Shown: positions 44,941 to 56,300 of the stretch, piece by piece
Numbering within the stretch: the first letter of the stretch is position 1
How the letters are laid out: every line of letters starts with the position of its first letter
NCBI RefSeq assembly: GCF_000091045.1
Contig: NC_006679.1
Location: forward strand, 901,041-965,040
Direction: 5' to 3'
DNA: 64,000 bases
From: Cryptococcus deneoformans JEC21
Lineage: Eukaryota > Basidiomycota > Tremellomycetes > Tremellales > Cryptococcaceae
Notes under the pieces: generated by a model
What the model saw: only the letters and a program-made list of their open reading frames with translations
Told to the model about the DNA's origin: nothing
Database searches by the model: none
Translations under genes and position numbers: made by a program

Positions 44941-47900
44941 GAGAAGATAAGTGTAATTAAAAAGAATGTGTTCAAGTTGGAAGTCGTAAAGTGGGGTTTA
45001 AACGGTGCACTAGAAGTGAAAGCGTGGTTAAGGAAGGAGTGTCGAGGAAGGAACGCTGGCGGATGATGAAAAGATGAAAATACAAAGAGGACAGAAGAAT
45101 ACGCTGCAAAGGTGAAAGGAAGTGCCGGGATCGGCCAAAATATCGTATTTGCATCTTCCCACCAGTCTATGTTGTTCTAATATTGGGATACTGCGCAGAT
45201 ACTACAAAATAGCAGCGCAGAGCATACATTGGCCGAGATGACGCATGCCCCATGAAAAGCCAGCCAAAAAAACCTTTCTTTTTCCACCTCTCCACGACGC
45301 GGTCTCTCAAGTTCTCAACCAATCGACCATCCACAAACATCCGTAAACAAGCTTCTCCCCTGAATATATATAGGGTCTTACTTAGCCCAGGACTTCGGAA
45401 GCTTAAATTCTGTGCCTTTGTTTACATCCGGATCCATACATGATGACGGCTCGAGAAGATCGATCTTTGTCCCTTGCATTGTGTTGTATCGTGCATCAAG
45501 TGGTGTGAGACAGTGGCGACATTATGAGCATACCCAGTAACATCAGTGGCGAAGAAACAAGGCAGATCTCAAGCCAACTAAGATCAGCAGATCACATAGT
45601 TTCCTTCCTCTCTGTAAGAAGACGACTCTCCATCATATCAATCCCGTCCTGCTGCGTCTGCTGCATCATTGCCGCTGATTACCCAAGTGACCATTCATCC
45701 TTGTTGCTATAGACTTTGACCACATCATCTGAACCCAATAATGTACTAATGCAATAAACTTGAGCACTGGTCAACCTACCTCCTATCTCCACAGCCATCG
45801 AGGAGTCGCCATTTTCATCGGGACAATACTACTTGTGCAGCATCACTTTGTTCTGAATTTGATTCTGGGCCTGATTTGGAATGAGAGGCAGAAGGAAGGA
45901 AGATGATGCAGACGTCGAAGGTGCCTGTACATGCATGCAGTTCCTTATTTCCTTAGGGGACGCAAGTTTCATGGTGAGATGAAACGCGGTGATAATTGCT
46001 TCTCTCTCCTCCTCCTCCGTCAGTCTCTACTACTCGAACCCATAAATAGACCGCGCAAATCCGTCAACTCCGTCAGGTCCTATATCCCTCGAGGTCCAGC
46101 TGGAGGTCCAGTTCTTTCTCCGGAGGTCAAGCTGGACCTTCTTATCTGAAGCGCGTCGTAACTTCCTACGATCTCTTCTACTTCGTGCAGGCTCGTGACA
46201 TACTTCCTGTTTGCTCGGTTGCTCTCTTACTGACTATCAGTTCTCTTATGATCGCAAGTTCTGGCAGGTTTGGGGCAAGCTATACATCCTGTTACTAACC
46301 CCCAGGCTCTTCCACCGGCACTTTCCTACTTCTCTGGGCTCTTTCTTCCTCCTCTGGGGACCGACATGCTGGGTGTGCTGACTGTTATATGATAATAAGC
46401 TTTCGGCTGTTATCTTTCAGCAAGGTATCTCACTGGCTATCAGAAGCCGAAGCCCCTGCGGCTCCCTCGGTATCCTTCCCTGCCCACACTGATGCTTCCC
46501 ACTCCTCTTCCTCGGGGCTTTCCCCTTGCCGCCGGACCTGGTGGATACGAGGGCGAGAAGGAGAAGAGCTGAAATTTGTAGGAGTGGAGGAAGATGACTG
46601 GACTGACGGTGTGGCAAGGTTGGAGAGGAGATGCGCGAGGCAAACTGTGTGGGAGAGAACGAGCCTTGGGTTGATGGACTTTGGAAGGGTCGGGTTTGAA
46701 ATTAGATCTGTCCGCTGACCTAGCACGAAGACGATTGTCGAGCGCGGTAGCCCAGTCAATGAGTTCATTGAGATTCATCGGTTCGAACTGAGCACGCGCG
46801 AGTTCGTCTTGGAGGTTGTCGGACAGTTTTTCAATGGCCTTGTCGACCAAAATCTCATTATCTCCAGACCAACCAAGGACGGCACCATTACAAGCTCCCT
46901 CTGGAGGCGGGTCACTCGGTATCTGGCACTAGCCAGGACCGTGTTGTCGGCGGCTGAAGCATTATGGGTCTATAGGACTGGTACCAACGCTTAGCTCTTG
47001 TCTAACCAGAGTCAGATAGAGGAAAGCAGGTCGCTACCAAGCTACTATGGACCTACTATATATATTTCTATGCTCGCCACTACAAGCTAAATGATATCTA
47101 GGTATACACCTCGCTAATCTATAAGCACATCATTGTTGACATAATCTGACATCATGGTTATCTTACTCCGCAGTCCCCGCAATCTCCATTCTCCCCCCGC
47201 TACCACAGTTACTCAACAATCGCCGTCAGCTTCCTCGAAGGTTGTCCTCCCAGGGACAGGGGTAGTGCTTCGACTGGCGGCCTCCTTGGTAGTAGTGGTG
47301 GTTACAGTGTTCTCTGTGGGTGGGTTCATTGTGACTTCTTGCTGTGTCGTTGAGTGGCAGGAATATGTAACTTCTCGCCCGTCCTACTTGTTGAACTGGT
47401 ATTCACTCAGCACCTTCGTACAAACAGTCTCAGAGAGCAGTGTACAAGATAGTGATGAGGAAATACCTGAAAGCTACAAAGAGAATTAACGTAGGGTATA
47501 GAATCTGAACGAAAAAGACTGCCTAGTCATCTATCTAAACTACTCACATTTTACTCCAGCCCCGGATGGAGAATATGGTTGCTCGTCCGCAAGGCAGGCT
47601 AGGAGCAAATTGGACGGTTAATCGCCCGCCTTCAGAATAAACCGCATCAGAAGGCGGACCGTATGTTGATGAAAGGAAATGAGTTTGCAAGGAGGGGAGA
47701 CAGTTATTAGGAAAGATGACTCGACGTCATCGAGTGCAGTGCGTGGAGGACGGAGGGTAAAAAGAATGCGTTGAGACCAGGGAAGTTACGTAATATGGAT
47801 AGAGAGTCAGGACCCGACATAGAGGAAGCTTCCCGAGTCGCCACTTTTTGCAAGACATATTATTGGTGGTCATGGCATAAAGGAGAGATGTATGTACTAT

Positions 47901-48572
47901 GTACCCAAGCAGTAGTAGTCCTCAAGCGCCAACAACCAGCACCAGTAGGATCTATCAGTTGACAATCAATAATAAACAAAAACTCCCGCTGATAACTCCC
48001 AAGTCCTCATTTTGGATATTCCGCCCATATCTTTTATCTGCACCGTGCCTGAATGCGATGAACCTTGTTTCCTCATCGGCGGGGGGTTTTCGTCACTTCC
48101 CCCTCCCGCCCAAATCCAATCTCCTCCTTTGCCTTTGACAAGCGATTTTTTCTTATAAATCCATTGCCCTTTTTCGATACTTGAGTGAAATGTGAAAGGA
48201 AAAGGAAGGAAATGCGATCAAACCCCTTTCGATTTTGTTTCGCTTTGCCATCTGATCTCTGATCTCTTCATTAATTATTGCACGTCGCACGCAAAAGGAT
48301 GACGGATAGTATTTGGGATCTGGACAAGCTTATTACGGCTGACGTTTGTCTACGACCCCACAGTCCACATTTTTACCGAGGCCCCGAATGAGGACAACAT
48401 TGGCTCCACACGATAAAGAATACGCGAAGTCGCGTTGTGATGCTGCATATAAAGACTTGAAAAGACCTTTGACTCAGTCAAAGCTCCATTGTGCACTCTG
48501 AGCATGATTCTTAACCACACACACTTATCTCAAGAGCAGCAGTATACACAATAATTCACCAAACTCACCCAG
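44941..48572. other. Large intergenic region with retrotransposon debris
   Basis: About 3.6 kb without an intact gene. It holds the GH16 B upstream region, the decayed gag piece described separately, and the promoter of the 48573 gene (a TATAAA at 48448-48453). A 10 bp perfect inverted repeat, AGGTCCAGCT at 46092-46101 against AGCTGGACCT at 46130-46139, lies next to the gag remnant. Confidence 0.5.
46440..47329 (-). mobile_element. Ty3/gypsy-type LTR retrotransposon gag remnant
   Basis: Minus-strand frame 46850-46440 contains a retrotransposon gag-like block (AIEKLSDNLQDELARAQF, LNELIDWATALDNRL) typical of Ty3/gypsy elements such as the Cryptococcus Tcn families. About 480 bp upstream, a plausible gag start at 47329 opens with a Thr-rich N-terminus and is closed by a stop within about 35 codons. 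So the element is broken: the two parts are in different frames, the capsid middle is missing or decayed, and no protease, reverse transcriptase or integrase follows downstream. LTRs could not be delimited by eye. Confidence 0.6.
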
Positions 48573-49442
48573 ATGCCCGAGACTCCATATATCCCTCTAA
48601 CGACACTTGCCCCGATCCACGAAGTCCACCATCTTATCCTCCGCGAAATTAATCCCCTCCACCTCCTCACTCTCTCCAAATCCATATTCAACTACCTCCT
48701 CCCCAAACTATACCACACCCTTCCGATCGATAGTACCAACGTCAAACAAATTCTCTATGGCGTCACTTCTCCTGGTGGATACAAAGCCCAGGCATTAAGC
48801 CATGTGAAGAGGCTTGAGATAGGAATGAATGGGAGAGGAGATCCTCTGAGAGCGGCTTTACACGATCTGTTCGAACTTTCGAGCTTGCCAAGGCCACTTT
48901 TCTCCAGACTGGAACATATCCACTTTGGGCATTCTCTCTGGGAGCCATATGATGGTCCTGGGGGGATGTTCGAAGCTCTTCTCCCATCGTATATCCCTCC
49001 ATGCCATATCTCTTTCGATCTCTGCCTCTTCCCCACAGAACAAGTATGGTCAAACAGGGACGATAACCTCAGTCGACTGAGACGACTCACGAATTTTTTA
49101 TTGGTGTTTTTCCATGAGAAGAGTGCGAGTCATATCACTTTCAGGGTCTTCCATCCATCAGACTGCGGAAAGAATAGTCGACCATATAGGGAAGTGGACT
49201 GGGACGTACAGGGAGAGAGCAAGGTCTCGGCTGATTTGTACATGCTGAGAGAGTGGGTCGTACCCCGCTTGTTGGGTAGGAGCGAGGAAGACCTAAGAGA
49301 GGAGTTGGAAAATTTCTTTGAAAATGGAATGGAGGATAGGTTCAAGTTCTTGTATGACGACACCATTGCCTGGGATTGGAAGAAGAAATACGTTGTAAGC
49401 GTACGAGAGGAGAAGTTGGAGGGGCAAGAGATATCTGAATAA
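48573..49442 (+). CDS. F-box-like protein, Cryptococcus-type family
   Basis: Single-exon 289-residue protein. The N-terminus (PIHEVHHLILREINPLHLLTLSKSIFNYLLPKLY) has the hydrophobic helix pattern of a degenerate F-box, and the C-terminus (LREWVVPRLL ... SEEDLREELENF ... YDDTIAWDWKKKY) matches the layout of the protein at 59768-60670. If the F-box works, the protein would link a substrate to an SCF ubiquitin ligase, but this is inference from weak similarity. A TATAAA lies 120 bp upstream. The relic-filled neighbourhood and the paralog suggest a lineage-specific, fast-evolving family. Confidence 0.75.
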   Translation: MPETPYIPLTTLAPIHEVHHLILREINPLHLLTLSKSIFNYLLPKLYHTLPIDSTNVKQILYGVTSPGGYKAQALSHVKRLEIGMNGRGDPLRAALHDLFELSSLPRPLFSRLEHIHFGHSLWEPYDGPGGMFEALLPSYIPPCHISFDLCLFPTEQVWSNRDDNLSRLRRLTNFLLVFFHEKSASHITFRVFHPSDCGKNSRPYREVDWDVQGESKVSADLYMLREWVVPRLLGRSEEDLREELENFFENGMEDRFKFLYDDTIAWDWKKKYVVSVREEKLEGQEISE

Positions 49443-50599
49443 TGAGATCAGAGCAGGTAAGTTGGGGGTCTTTTTTTCCCCATAGCTGGAATGGAAACAT
49501 CTAACACACCTTCAAAAGCAGAATCTGCCAAGCAAAGTTTCGCGAGATGGACCTGTGAAGAGATCAAGAGCGAGGAAGCACTTGTGAGAGATCTGTTCAA
49601 GTTTATCATGATACAAAAACAAAGACGGACTGACGGACTCTTTCATGGAGTGTAGAAACACTGTCTCGAAACGTATAGAGCACGATAAACGCCTATTGTG
49701 AAATAGAGTGAGCCTTCTCAGTTCCAGGCTCTCATCCTCTATGTCGTCCTGACGCTCACCGGCAGATTTCCCCATTTTTTCAGTCTAACTTCCCTTGTTT
49801 GTATTCACAGTACCTATGAGAGGGTAGATGTTCATGTCGTTATGTTGATTTGTTGAAATAGATCGTTTTGAGATACAATTTGTACTTTCCCATAAAGGTG
49901 CTTTCATGGCTGATTTGATTTATCTCATTTTCCTCGAGCGTTTGTTTATTGCTTATGCCCTGTTGGCTCCATGGCCACCTACGAAACCATCGCCAAGTTT
50001 GTTCTTCCACAGTCTGGATGTTGAGTTGAGATGAATGCCTGACTGTGATTGAGCGAAGTTAATCTGTGACAATCTTAAGTGACTTGCAGATAAGGTGTCC
50101 TTTTGCCCTATATGGTATATTTTACAATTTCGTTCTCAGGTCGTACTATAGTACGTGGATGGTGCAACCAGCGGCAGCAGCGAGCCATTGAATCGCACAT
50201 CATGCATGATGCAAACCGATCAACAAGTCTTCTTATGTACGTTCGTTGGTTACGTAACGTATATACCACCTTATTTTCGCTCGGCTAAATCTCACTCACA
50301 AGACCCAGTCGTGGTAATGTTCGATTGGCATGCGTACCTTTATACACCGCTGTCCAGAACTTGCCCGCTTACACACAACATACTGCTATAGAGCAAGAAG
50401 GTGCTTTTGATCCGTGTTTACGTAACACACCTCCGACTTTCGGAAGCGTCACGCCCCAATGGAGGCCAAGGAACGAAGATTGACAAATAAAACGGAGTAC
50501 AGTGAAGTGATGCATGTGTGAATATCTCAGAATATATTTGCCAATAACTCGCGCCAGTCAGCAGTTCGTTAGGCAGCCATTGGTAGACACCTAATTAAA
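49443..50599. other. Intergenic region
   Basis: About 1.2 kb between two plus-strand genes; AT-rich, no gene or RNA recognised. The minus-strand frame at 49512-49775 shows no domain. Confidence 0.45.
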
Positions 50600-52734
50600 A
50601 TGGCGGCCAAAAGCAGCAGCGAGGAAACGACGCTCACAAGATCCATTGTTGAGGACCGATCATCAGCAAGAACATCAGGACTTGATCGGATAAGGCAGCG
50701 AAAAGCTCACAGCAGGAGTCGAAAAGGATGCTTAGTGTGTCGTCAAAGTATTTCAAGATCTGTTCCCTGTTGATGTTGAAGTACTTATACAGTTTGGACT
50801 GGACAGGACATAAGCGTTGCGACGAGAACTTCGTCGATGGTTCTTGCGATCGATGGTAAGTACCCGACATGAGATCTTCGATGCTAACTTGCAATGTTAT
50901 GCTAGCCGGAGGAGCGGCTTCCAATGTGTGCAGCGGCCTGGTGAAGAAAGATTGAAATACGTCAATCTTCTTGCCGGGAAAGCATCAGACTCTGAAACGC
51001 CATCGGCAGGACCATCTACAGAGACTGCCTCTACAACAGCCATCCCCTATTCTCCTCCACGAGATGTGACAGTCTCGTCCACCGATTTATCCGAGTTCAT
51101 CAGCAGCCTCTTTCAGCCTTTTGATACCAATCAAGGGTCAGACCGTAATAATCTTGAAAATGGAGTCCCGCCAACGACGATTCCCACTTGGCCAACAACA
51201 TCCGCGTCTACATTGAGCCAATTACCCTTGTCTACTGGCGAAAGTATTGGGCCCGGTCCAAAGTTCCTTTTTCCAGGAGAAGTGCTGCCCGCATCTCTAT
51301 CTTTGAATGATCCTCAAAACACTGTTGATAATCAGCCACCGCCGAGAGTCTCTGTGACCGGCCAGGACTGGCTTTCTGGAGCTTTAGCGGACGATATGGA
51401 TCTGTACGCCGCCTGCCTGATAGGCCAACTCCGTTTCGCTGCTACTTCTAAAGAAGGTGAAAAGCACCTTCCGGTGGAAGAACCGCCTTCGACAACATCT
51501 TATGGGAGTAGTATACTCGATATTGTGGAAGGCTGTGCGTATATCTTGTCTGTTGATCAAAATTGAACTGACACTTGCATCAGACCGTAGATACCAAGGT
51601 AAACACGTTCATCCTTAATTATCACCCAATCTTGCTGACATCATGTAGGTACATGGCTTCCCAAAGAATCCGAGCTTGCCGATCCACATTCTTTCCGGAA
51701 CCCTCCTTACGGTCTGGGAGGGGTAAGAGAGGACAATTCTCTGAATGTTAGTACTCGCGGAGCAGTTATGGAAGGGCTCAAGCTACGAGCAAATGCCCAT
51801 AGCAAAACTCTGGGTCCAGTATATTGTATTCTGGCAATGGAAATGCTTGGAGATCCGAGTCAGTTCTCCTTGGCGGATGCTCTGGCTTCAGTGTGTGATC
51901 TTCGTGAGTCGCGTCTATGTTCCAATGAATGACCACTGACCCAATCATGCAGAGGTGTACAACTTCACTGTAGCTGGATGTGCTGCTAGTTATGGCCCTT
52001 TATTAATAGGAGAATCCATAGTCAAAGCTGTGTTCGGCCCGCAGCCCATAATCATTGATTTGAACGGGGCTTATACTGACCAAGCGGGTCTTGTTACTTT
52101 CGCGCAAGCAGATATTGGCCACTGTATATGTACCAAGCAACGACGCCCTTTGTAAGATCATAAGCTTCCTAATACATAATTAATCCTAACATGATGGACT
52201 AGGTTCACGCTAATGCCTTATGACTCAAACAAAGTCACCAATAGCGAAATGTTTCTGGGCGTTCCATCACGCGCTCATCACTTTTTGAGCGATATCTGTA
52301 TGCTCTCGGTCGAGGATCATGTGGACCCGTCCAAATTAGCAGAACTGGAACAATCCCTCAAAGCCTCTTTTGACGACCCGCTCATACCGGTAATCTGGTC
52401 ACGAGCTGCGATGATCACCCTCTACCAACGACTCCATAACGTTGGCCCTCTCCACCCTACAATTCGCGCCATGTCATGGGACATCCTCCTCGATCTTCCA
52501 CCTCAGCCATGCCGAAAATCAGAAATATTCCCTCTATTCTTAGCTGGCGCAGCGGCAATTTTGGAAACGCAGAGAGCAGCCGTGAGGCAGCGGTGGGTTA
52601 AAGCTCCTGAAAAAGGATTCGAGGAGGGGTTAAGCTTTTTGGAGGATCTATGGGCACATGTGGATAAAACAGGACATACGGTATCGTGGTTGGATTACCT
52701 GGAGGAGAAGGGAGGAGCGCTAGCCTTCTTCTGA
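50600..52734 (+). CDS. Zn2Cys6 transcription factor
   Basis: Fungal binuclear zinc cluster regulator. Seven exons: 50600-50747, 50807-50855, 50906-51534, 51584-51598, 51649-51903, 51953-52151 and 52203-52734. They give 608 residues and the frame closes. The cluster is assembled over three exons: C-x2-C-x6-C-x8-C-x2-C-x6-C at about residues 45-74, reading CLVCRQRHKRC and then SCDRCRRSGFQC. The C-terminal half resembles the fungal-specific Uga3-type transcription factor domain (a YAACLIGQLRFAA start, later FTVAGCAASYGPLLIGES). The middle is Ser/Thr/Pro-rich. Targets cannot be inferred; the next gene, GDB1, is convergent, not divergent. Exon 4 is only 15 nt. Confidence 0.92.
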
Positions 52735-53374
52735 TGTGCAAACTAGATTAGCTAGACGAGGAAATCTTTAATCGATAACTCTTCTGTGAGACGTGTTTAT
52801 TAGCATGTGTGAGCTGAGAGAGAACCACCATTAGTACTGTCTTCGTCAATGGCGACTTTTTGCTCCAAAGTTAGGCGACCGACGGGAGTTAGTGATATTG
52901 CTGTCCAGCGTCACTTCCACAAGACGCAGACCAACATCTGAGAGGCGCATCAACCATGTCATGTGTATGACTTTTGGGAACGTTGCACCGGATGAGATTC
53001 CAGGTTGATCCAGGCCTATTCCTGAATATGAAGGCGTTGGTTGTATCGGAGAGATTTGCGATTATGATCATTGACATCTTTGATGTTGTGAAGCACGCTT
53101 TCTTTATTGTCACGGACCATGCTGTGATAGAGGGAGGGCATGGCAACATAAAGATATTCTCGAGCAGACGCCTGGAGTGTAATCGCAAGACTATCGCAAC
53201 AACAGTAGTATCTGACCATCTCAATTATAACAGATTGGGGATTGATATTCATTCCAAAGTCCATATGCAATACATCTAAGAAATTTCTGAAAACAAGCTT
53301 TTCTCATTGGTCTTCCTACTTCCCTTCACAAGTCATTAAGCATCTTTGGCATTTTTACAATCACTTTTCGGTAC
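52735..53374. other. Convergent 3' region
   Basis: 640 bp between the transcription factor and GDB1 stop codons. Short overlapping frames on both strands, no domain. Confidence 0.5.
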
Positions 53375-56300
53375 CTAATTCTTCCCAATCTTGTGCATTT
53401 CCTCCAATACATCGAGAATCGTACTTGCGCTCCATGCCTGAGTGTTACAGGAGTCATAGCAGAAGCTTCCATCTTAGTTGATGTAGTTGTCAGCGTAAAA
53501 GGCAAACCAAAAACAACCTGGGAGGACACTCACTGCTATTGGTTAGCTCCGGCAAGCCTCGCCATGGGTCACTTTCAATGTGGCGGGCGAGATTCCTAAG
53601 GATATTGGAGATGTAATGCATAGTCTTGGTGGGATTCTGTCAGAAAAAGAGGGTCAGCACTGATACACAGAGGTATTCAGGTGTGAAGCTTACAGATTTG
53701 CCTTCACCAGCGAGACGGTCGAACTTGAGGTAAGCCATGAGGAACCAACCAAGAGGGAAGCCCCACTCAGGGCCCTGGTGATACTGCAGTATCGCCGTCA
53801 GCTGGGTTCCAATCATTCGCTTAGCTATACTCACGTTCCAGCCCTTGGCAATGGCTTGATCTGTACCATCGTTCGAGTTGTCATAGTCGCCTCGATATTG
53901 GCTGTCAGAAGGGTCAAGGGTCTTCATACCAAGAGGAGCGCGAAGCACAGCATCGGCAATACTCAAAGCGCCAATGGCTTTGGAAGGAGTGAAAAGCTCA
54001 GGAGCGACAACCATCGGAAGCGTGAAGTTGCATCGAAGCTGACACACGATAAATGATCAGTATGGTAAAGAAGAATTGATTTGAAAGATACACACCTGGT
54101 AGTCACTCCACTCCCTATCCTTTGGAGTTCCAAATACATCCTTGTAGATACCCCGGCGGTTGACCAAACCCTTGTTGATAACGTATTTATCGTCTTCAGC
54201 GGGGTCGCTGGGAACGTAGTAATGCTTCTCAAAAGAGGCTTGAATGAGGTCAGACCATTCTTTGTACGTCACGAGACGCTTTTTGCCCTTGACTGAGAAA
54301 AAAGTTAGCCCGGACCTGCGTAGCATATTTAGACACTCACCAGAAGCATTCACGCCCTTAAAAGGAAATTTGCCACCTTTGCTCAACTTATCAAGCCAAG
54401 TAAGGGCACTCTTGAGTAGACCGGTGATCTCAATGGGAGCACCATCCCGGGGGGTAGCAGGAAGGCCCTTGTTACCTGCCTTTTCAGACGAACCCATCTT
54501 GTCCATCCAGGTACCACAGTTGTATCTGTTGCCACCAAAGATGATTCCAGTCTCCCAATCAACCCAAATCTTCTGGTTGAACCCTTCGTCGCGCATGTCC
54601 ATATCAAGGTTGGGCCCAGCCTGATTAATCACTGTCAGTTGCCTGAAGTCCAGATAACGTCAGGTTTTTACTTACATTGTACTCCCTGAATTCAATACCC
54701 TCTGCATGCCTCTGCAAGATCTCTTGGATCAATTCAGCGACGCTGCTTTCATACTCGTACGCTCTGGGGCTATCCCAAGCAACCCAGGTGTCATCCGCAG
54801 GGAATCGGCGCTTGACTTTGTCAGAGAGGATGGTCAAACCGTTGGGAGCCATATGGGTGTAATCCTGGATATTTTGAATGAACCACCCTGTCAAGATCAT
54901 TAGCAGGGGCAGGAATGTCTTTTGACTCGCTACTAACAAGGGCCATCGCGACAGTTATACCTGGGATTTCGCGTTGAGTCGAGCAAGTTGGGGATCAAGC
55001 CGTGTTTGAGAGTGCTGCCGAAGGATAATATATGGGCCCTAGCAGCTGGATAGTTACCAGTAGTAAGGAAAAGACCTCGAAGAGAGATGAACTATGACAT
55101 TGATTAGCGACCTTAACCTCACGTTCGTTCAGAGGACGACTTACGACGTCTCGTCCCCAACATCTAGCCCAACCAGCGGCGAAATGGGGCAAGCCGGCTG
55201 CCAGACTTGGCACAGCTCTTCCGGGATCCAAGCTGGCACTCTTCACCAAGCCATACATTTGCACAGAGCACAAGGCAAGATTGTGAGTGAGCGAATGGCC
55301 AGAAGAAACAAACTCAGAGCATTGCTCAACAACAGCTCGGCGAGCTGCCTTGTAAGCTTCGTGGATGACGAGGGAGAAGTACTTTGGGCGCATGAAAGAA
55401 GGGGCGGTAGCCTTGATCTGATCGAAGCGGGAAGCGAACCACTTGGCAGGAGCCTCAAGGCGAGGGAGATCAAAGGTTTGCCTATTGATCAATATTAGCA
55501 AGTTCTCACGGTGGCTGCGGCAATGACTCACTTGTTTAACCTGTTTACAACATAGTCAAAAGCCCAAGTACCTTCTCGCAAGTGTTGACAGAGAGGATGA
55601 CCGAGATCGTTCTTCTTAGTGATCTCTCGCAAGGGGTGCATCCAGCCTTCAAGACCGCAGAAAGTAATGGCGCCGTAGTTGGGGATAGTGTAAGTACCAT
55701 CACCACCTTGATAAAAAGGGTCAGTACACTGAAAACGGAGAGGTACGTAGTGGAAGCTTTACCGGTAGCATCCTGCTCTTCACCGTCAGCCCTGTGGAGG
55801 ATGACGTTGAGGTCCACCAAGTCCAGTTGGCTCATAGCATCTATAGCACCTTCTTTGCAGAACGCATCCAGATCACCAGAAATATCCTATATAGAAGCAG
55901 ACGCTGTCAGTCGCCAAGCGTGACTAAATATCACAAAGTTCACTCACGCTCATCTGAGTAGCAAAGACCATGATGCTTCCGGGAGCGAAATCTTCTGGCA
56001 CAACAACCTCTTGATACTCCTCTCCATTCTCAATGCCTTTGGTAATCTCAGGGGGGCCAATCTCTGTAAGGGTCGACGGGATGCCACGATGAGTAGAGGG
56101 GTCGTCCTCCCATTCTTCAAAGCGGGTCTTGATAGAGGCACCGAAGATATATGAGATAGAGGTTCGACCGAGTCTAATGGGTTTGACTAATGTACACAAA
56201 GTCAGTGGTATCTCCCTACTGTACATCGAGTTTTACTAACCCCATCCTCGACCTTTGAAGCCCGGGTAAGCCGTATGAGCAACAAGCATGTATCCCTTGT

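Noticed and set aside
47154..47489. 111-codon plus-strand frame with a hydrophobic segment
   Set aside because: It is antisense to the gag start region of the retrotransposon relic and has no support of its own.
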